Origin: Bryobacterales bacterium
GTDB taxonomy: Bacteria; Acidobacteriota; Terriglobia; Bryobacterales; UBA6623
Assembly: GCA_028819575.1 (NCBI GenBank)
Contig: JAPPLB010000050.1
Span: 1-64,000 of the forward strand
Length of the DNA: 64,000 nucleotides
Direction of reading: 5' to 3'
Part shown: one piece after another, positions 59,750-64,000 of the stretch
How the letters are laid out: every line of letters starts with the position of its first letter
Position numbering within the stretch: the stretch's first letter is position 1
Notes under the pieces: generated by a model
The model's database searches: none
Seen by the model: only the letters and a program-made list of their open reading frames with translations
What the model was told of the DNA's origin: nothing
Program-made: the position numbers and the translations under genes

Positions 59750-61327
59750 ATGACGCTCTTGAAGAAAACATCGACATCCACCTGGAGCCGCCGCGACTGG
59801 TTCCGAATCAGCGGCACATTGGCAGCCGCGAACTTCGCCGCGGCTCTTCCGGGGACGGCCGCCGCGAGACTTCCCGTTCGCGGCCAGGGGCCGGATATCT
59901 ATTCGCGGATCGGCGTGCGCCCTTTCATCAGTTGCACCGCCACGACCACGATCAACGGCGGGTCGTCCCAACCGCCGGAAGTGCTGGATGCCGTCTTCCG
60001 GGCCGGACACTACCACGTCAATCTCGACGAGTTGATGGCCAAGGTGGGGCCGCGCATCGCGGAACTGCTGCAGGTGGACGCGGCCATGGTCAGCTCGGGC
60101 GCGGCGGCGGCCGTGACCTGCGGCACGCTGGCCTGCGTCGCGGGAGGCGACCCGGAAAAGATCCAGCAACTGCCCGATACGACCGGCCTGCGGGACGAAG
60201 TGATCGTTCCGAAATGGTCCCGCAGCATCTACGATCACGCCGTGAGATCGACGGGAGTGAAGATGATCGAGGTCGAGACGCTCGATGACCTCAAGAGCGC
60301 GTTCGGACCCAAGACCGCAATGGCCACCGCTCAATCGAGCATCCTGTGGCGCAAAGGGCCGTTCTCCCTCGACCAACTGATCGCCGAAGCCCACCGGAGG
60401 AACATCCCGGTTCTGATTGACGACGCCGGCGGGCTGCCCGTGCCGCCGCACCCGGTGCTGAAGCACGGCGCCGACCTGTGCGCCCACAGCGGGGGCAAAG
60501 TGATTCGTGGTCCGCAGAGCGCCGGCTTGCTCCTGGGCCGGGAGGATCTGATTCGCGCAGCCTTCATCAACAGCGCTCCGCATCATGCCTTTGCTCGCCC
60601 CATGAAGGTGACCAAGGAAGAGATCATGGGCATGCTCGCGGCAGTCGAATACCTGGTGACGACACGCGACCCGGAGGCGGAAGATCGCGAGTGGATGAGC
60701 TGGTACCGTCACATCAAGGACCGTGTCTCCGGGATCAGCGGCGTCTCGGGCGAGATCGAGGACTTCGCATGGAATCGCTTCGGATACCACCCGAGGCTGA
60801 TCGTGCGCTGGGACCCGGAACAGATCGGCCTGTCGGCGGGAGATGTCGAACAGATGCTGCTCGACGGCGAACCGCGCATTCGGATCCCGCCTTCGGGTGA
60901 GGGCCACTCGTTCGTCATTCGCGGCGCCGCGATGTATGCCGGTGAATACAAGCTCGTGGCGGATCGGCTGGTCGAGATCTTCCGATCGGCGCCGCCGGCG
61001 AAGCCGCGGCCGAAGCCCGCGCCGCCGGTTTCCGACCTGAGCGGCCACTGGGACGCGGAGCTGGAGTTTGTCGTCGGCTCCACGGAACATGAGTTCCACT
61101 TCGACGCGCAAGACCACCGGCTGACGGGCATGCACGTGGGACGCGTCACGCATGGCTCGCTGGAAGGGACGATCGACGGCGCGGCCGTCGAGTTTCGGTC
61201 CTCCGGACGTTACGAGGGCGCATCGATCCGCTACCGGTTCAGTGGAACGGTGCGCGGCAACGAGATGAGCGGAGCGGTTGACCTGGGGGAGTATGGAAAG
61301 GGAACCTGGAAGGCGCGCCGGAGCTAG
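59750..61327 (+). CDS. Tat-exported SelA-like PLP-dependent enzyme with C-terminal beta domain (paralogue 3)
   Basis: From ATG 59750 the protein has 525 aa. A twin-arginine leader (WSRRDWFRISGTLAAANFAAALPG) is followed by the SelA-like domain with the cofactor Lys in AHSGGKVIRGPQSAG and the NSAPHHAFARPMKVTKEEI segment, and by the C-terminal beta domain (LSGHWDAELEFVVGSTEH to GAVDLGEYGKGTWKARRS). The gene differs from paralogue 1 in catalytic-region details (DDAGGLPVPPHPV) but keeps the whole plan. It shares the upstream hairpin element with paralogue 1. The substrate is unknown, probably an amino-sugar or hydroxy-amino acid. Confidence 0.8.
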   Translation: MTLLKKTSTSTWSRRDWFRISGTLAAANFAAALPGTAAARLPVRGQGPDIYSRIGVRPFISCTATTTINGGSSQPPEVLDAVFRAGHYHVNLDELMAKVGPRIAELLQVDAAMVSSGAAAAVTCGTLACVAGGDPEKIQQLPDTTGLRDEVIVPKWSRSIYDHAVRSTGVKMIEVETLDDLKSAFGPKTAMATAQSSILWRKGPFSLDQLIAEAHRRNIPVLIDDAGGLPVPPHPVLKHGADLCAHSGGKVIRGPQSAGLLLGREDLIRAAFINSAPHHAFARPMKVTKEEIMGMLAAVEYLVTTRDPEAEDREWMSWYRHIKDRVSGISGVSGEIEDFAWNRFGYHPRLIVRWDPEQIGLSAGDVEQMLLDGEPRIRIPPSGEGHSFVIRGAAMYAGEYKLVADRLVEIFRSAPPAKPRPKPAPPVSDLSGHWDAELEFVVGSTEHEFHFDAQDHRLTGMHVGRVTHGSLEGTIDGAAVEFRSSGRYEGASIRYRFSGTVRGNEMSGAVDLGEYGKGTWKARRS

Positions 61328-61460
61328 CAGCTAACGGATCATGTCGATCAGGTGCGACGAAGTGATGACGACAGACCCTCGACCTATCGAGAAAACGCAT
61401 GTCTCGGCCCGGACGTACTGCCAGTGATTTCCGAACCGCCGGCAGGCCGCAGGTGAACCT

Positions 61461-62123
61461 ATGATGACGGAAAAACGGAGCACAGGCTCCAAACGGAAGA
61501 CGCAGCCAGTCGCAAAAGCCATGGCGGCGTTGGTTATAGCGGTGTTTGTCGCAAACGGGGCGAGCGCCGCCGAGGGCATCTGCGCCGCAGGAGAAATCGA
61601 AACCACCGTTCTGGTCGTCCGGCATGCGGAGAAGACCTGCCGGCGTTGCGACGAGATCTCCGAAGAAGGATTGCATCGAGCCAGATCTCTTCCCGCAGCC
61701 GTCGGGAAAATCACGGACCGGCTCACCGCCGTCTACCACAGCGATACGAAACGAACCCGGCAGACCGTGGCGCATCTCGATCCGAAACCGCACATCGAGT
61801 ATGCCAGGAACAGCACGGAAGGCGATCTCGTCGCCGGGATCTTCGAAGATCGTTGCGGACAGGACGTCCTGGTGGCCGGCCACAGCAATACGGTCCCGAA
61901 GATCCTGGAGCTTCTCGGCGTTTCGCCGGGGCAAATCGACACCGACGCTTGGTTCCCGACAACGAAGCCTGACGGCTTGAGGGAGATCGATCACGAGGAC
62001 CACGACGACCTGTTCGTCGTGAAGATATGCGGTCCCTGCGGCAAGGGCGGGCGCAGTATTCTGATGCACCGCAACTACGGGGCAACGACAACAGCCCACG
62101 TGAAGGCTCCGAGGGTTCCCTGA
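61461..62123 (+). CDS. Secreted histidine phosphatase family protein
   Basis: The 220-aa protein has an N-terminal basic/hydrophobic leader (MAALVIAVFVANGASAA) and the histidine phosphatase fold: VLVVRHAEKTC (nucleophile His in RHA), DRLTAVYHSDTKRTRQT and the second His in VLVAGHSNTVPKILELLG. The C-terminal tail is Cys-rich (CGPCGKGG). It probably dephosphorylates an extracytoplasmic phosphoester; substrate unknown. It lies in the same direction as paralogue 3 and 133 bp after it. Confidence 0.85.
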   Translation: MMTEKRSTGSKRKTQPVAKAMAALVIAVFVANGASAAEGICAAGEIETTVLVVRHAEKTCRRCDEISEEGLHRARSLPAAVGKITDRLTAVYHSDTKRTRQTVAHLDPKPHIEYARNSTEGDLVAGIFEDRCGQDVLVAGHSNTVPKILELLGVSPGQIDTDAWFPTTKPDGLREIDHEDHDDLFVVKICGPCGKGGRSILMHRNYGATTTAHVKAPRVP

Positions 62124-62303
62124 GAACGGCAGGCATCCTTCACGCGACGCTCATGGCTACGTTACGGACTGATGATATGAAACCTAAAAAAGTTGATGCT
62201 GGCGCGATGGGATCGTGTCGCCGTCCACACTGCGAAGTTGCCCGCCTTTTGTGCATGACGGGGGTTCGAAACCGCCGTGGTCTGTGATAGGGTTTAACTA
62301 GTC

Positions 62304-64000
62304 ATGCGGGCATCGAGCTTCGTCAGGGCTGCGCTTTTTCTCATCTGCGGCGCACTCCCCCTTGCCGCGCAGCAAGGGGATGCTAAAGCGTTCTCAGCCG
62401 ACGCACTCCGTTTTTTCGAGAACGAGATACGGCCTCTTCTCTCAACCAAGTGCGCAGCCTGCCATAACGACAAGCTGCTAACCAGTGGCTTATCGGTAAA
62501 GAGCCGTGAATCCATACTGATGGGCGGTAATCGAGGACAAGCGGCGTTTCCGGGGTCCCCGGAAGACAGTCTGCTGATCCATGCCGTCCGCCACAGCGAC
62601 GAGCTCAAAATGCCTCCCGGCGGCAAGTTGGCCCCCGGGGAACTAGCCGCTCTTGTCCGCTGGGTCGAGTTGGGACTCCCGTGGCCCACTGCGGCGCGTG
62701 CGAAGGGACCCTCTGACGATTCGTCGACGCATTGGTCTTTTCAACCGATTCGCCGTCCCCGCCCGCCGGATGTTTCCAAGGTGTCGTGGGTGCGCAATCC
62801 GATCGACCGCTTCATCCTGGCGCGTATCGAGAACAAAGGTTTGACCCCTTCACCGGAAGCCGAGCGGACCACCTTGATCCGGAGGTTGTACATTGACTTG
62901 GTCGGCCTGTTGCCGACGCCGGACGAGGTCGATGCTTTCGTGAACGACGACCGTCCTGACGCTTACGAACAGCTTGTCGATCAGGTGCTCGATTCTCCCC
63001 ACTACGGCGAACGGTGGGGACGTCACTGGCTCGATCTGGCGCGCTACGCCGACTCGAACGGATACAACAATGACGGCGAACGCAAGATCTGGATGTACCG
63101 CGAATGGGCGATCCGAGCCTTGAACCGAGACCTTCCTTTCGACCAATTCGTGATCGAGCAGATCGCCGGAGATCTGCTGCCGAACCCAACCAGCCAGCAG
63201 ATCGTAGCAACCGGCTTTCATCGCAACACCCTGTTGAATCTGGAAGGCGGCGTGGACTTCGAGCAATATCGCGTCGAAGCCGTAGTTGATCGTGTCGACA
63301 CGACGGGCATGGCTTTCCTGGGGCTGACGCTCGGCTGCGCGCGCTGCCACGACCACAAGTTCGACCCGATCACGCAGCAGGAGTTCTATCGATTCTTCGC
63401 TTTTTTCAACAGCATCGACGAGTTGAGCGGAGAGTTCAAAGATCGAGAAGGCCGCAAACGGGCTTTCGAGCCGGTTCTGGAGTTCGGCACTCCCGAGCAG
63501 CATACGCGGCGTGGGGCGATCCGGGCCCAGCTCAAGGTCATGGAGGAGGAGTTGGAGAGCTACAAGGACCAACTCCTGGAGAAGCAATCCGGGTGGGAGG
63601 CGTCTCTCGATGGCGATGCTCTCGAGAAGTTGACGCCGGGGCAGCGCGCCATCCTCGATATCCCGATGGAGGAACGCCACGAGGCGCAGCACGAGGCCAT
63701 CCGAAACGCCTACTTCGAGCAGGATTTCGGACATCAAGAGCGCAACAAGGCGATCGCGGCGGTACGCAAGATCGAGCCCGATATACCCAGCACGCTCGTG
63801 ATGAGGGAATTGCCGAAGCCTCGACCGACGCACGTATTGTTGGGCGGAGAGTTTCTGAACAAGGGCATCCAAGTCGAGCCCGGAACACCAGCGGCATTGC
63901 CTCCGCTTCCACGCCAGGAAGCCTATGACCGTGTCGATCTCGCTCGCTGGCTGGTGAGCGAGAAGAATCCACTGACGCCTCGCGTCACCATGAACCGCAT
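62304..64000 (+). CDS. DUF1549/DUF1553 domain protein with PSCyt1 cytochrome motif, truncated by window end
   Basis: Not in the ORF track because it runs off the window. The start is ATG 62304. The reading begins with a signal peptide (MRASSFVRAALFLICGALPLAAQ), then an N-terminal PSCyt1-type cytochrome domain with KCAACHNDKL near residue 53, the DUF1549 region (RLYIDLVGLLPTPDEVDAFV, YGERWGRHWLDLARYADSNG), and GLTLGCARCHDHKFDPIT. The DUF1553 part should follow beyond 64000. It is more cytochrome-rich than the related gene at 23598. Such proteins are typical of Planctomycetota and Acidobacteriota and are presumably extracytoplasmic enzymes of unknown substrate. Confidence 0.85.
   Translation, partial: MRASSFVRAALFLICGALPLAAQQGDAKAFSADALRFFENEIRPLLSTKCAACHNDKLLTSGLSVKSRESILMGGNRGQAAFPGSPEDSLLIHAVRHSDELKMPPGGKLAPGELAALVRWVELGLPWPTAARAKGPSDDSSTHWSFQPIRRPRPPDVSKVSWVRNPIDRFILARIENKGLTPSPEAERTTLIRRLYIDLVGLLPTPDEVDAFVNDDRPDAYEQLVDQVLDSPHYGERWGRHWLDLARYADSNGYNNDGERKIWMYREWAIRALNRDLPFDQFVIEQIAGDLLPNPTSQQIVATGFHRNTLLNLEGGVDFEQYRVEAVVDRVDTTGMAFLGLTLGCARCHDHKFDPITQQEFYRFFAFFNSIDELSGEFKDREGRKRAFEPVLEFGTPEQHTRRGAIRAQLKVMEEELESYKDQLLEKQSGWEASLDGDALEKLTPGQRAILDIPMEERHEAQHEAIRNAYFEQDFGHQERNKAIAAVRKIEPDIPSTLVMRELPKPRPTHVLLGGEFLNKGIQVEPGTPAALPPLPRQEAYDRVDLARWLVSEKNPLTPRVTMNR

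Noticed and set aside
62230-62290. tRNA-like T arm (GGGTTCGAAACC) near 62262
   Set aside because: No acceptor, D or anticodon arms can be found around it.

Overview
The window is high-GC DNA from a Gram-negative, respiring heterotroph. Heptose/KDO genes (gmhA-like, hldA-like, kdsB, an MsbA-like exporter) point to an LPS outer membrane. A Rieske/cytochrome b operon with ctaA and ctaB points to aerobic respiration. The many secreted or Tat-exported catabolic proteins (SelA-like PLP enzymes, DHDPS-like, enolase superfamily, cupin, VOC, DUF1549/DUF1553, DUF1501, FG-GAP/UnbV, FGE-like) fit an Acidobacteriota genome, perhaps of the Solibacter/Bryobacter type. This is an inference from gene content; no rRNA is present to confirm it.

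Layout. 0.3-4 kb: a c-type cytochrome and PQQ alcohol dehydrogenase pair, then an enolase-superfamily dehydratase. 4-9.8 kb: DUF3830, RraA-like protein, SelA-like paralogue 1, and a menC-like/GNAT/mazG operon. 10.3-19.6 kb: kdsB, then a respiratory operon (Rieske, split b6-type cytochrome b, 1001-residue octaheme cytochrome, cupredoxin-like lipoprotein, ctaA, ctaB) with no oxidase subunits in view. 20-31 kb: SelA-like paralogue 2, UnbV protein, DUF1549/DUF1553 + DUF1501 + FGE-like cluster, a hicBA module next to a duplicated FGE tail, a large esterase, and tRNA-Pro(GGG). 31-42 kb: exporter, MFS, gmhA/hldA/unknown/cysteine desulfurase, DUF2203, VOC, infA. 42-46.7 kb: osmoprotectant-type ABC genes, then an accessory island with DUF2283 pair, orphan higA, an AT-rich nuclease-like gene, and decayed methyltransferase and higB pseudogenes. 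46.7-56 kb: ferrochelatase, three small membrane proteins, mocA-like/xdhC-like pair, MDR dehydrogenase, and an ABC-2 exporter. 55.7-64 kb: cupin, enolase superfamily, Tat-DHDPS, SelA-like paralogue 3, histidine phosphatase, and a truncated DUF1549/DUF1553 protein.

The most striking non-coding signal is repeat content. One family is a MITE-like element of about 180-205 bp with 18-19 bp terminal inverted repeats; there are at least ten copies or fragments, one nested in another. The second is a set of degenerate heptamer (period 7) arrays, most often sitting directly after stop codons. Two of the three exported SelA-like genes also share a hairpin-forming upstream element. Together with the three-gene family of Tat-signal/SelA-fold/C-terminal beta-domain proteins, these are the best candidates for undescribed biology here.
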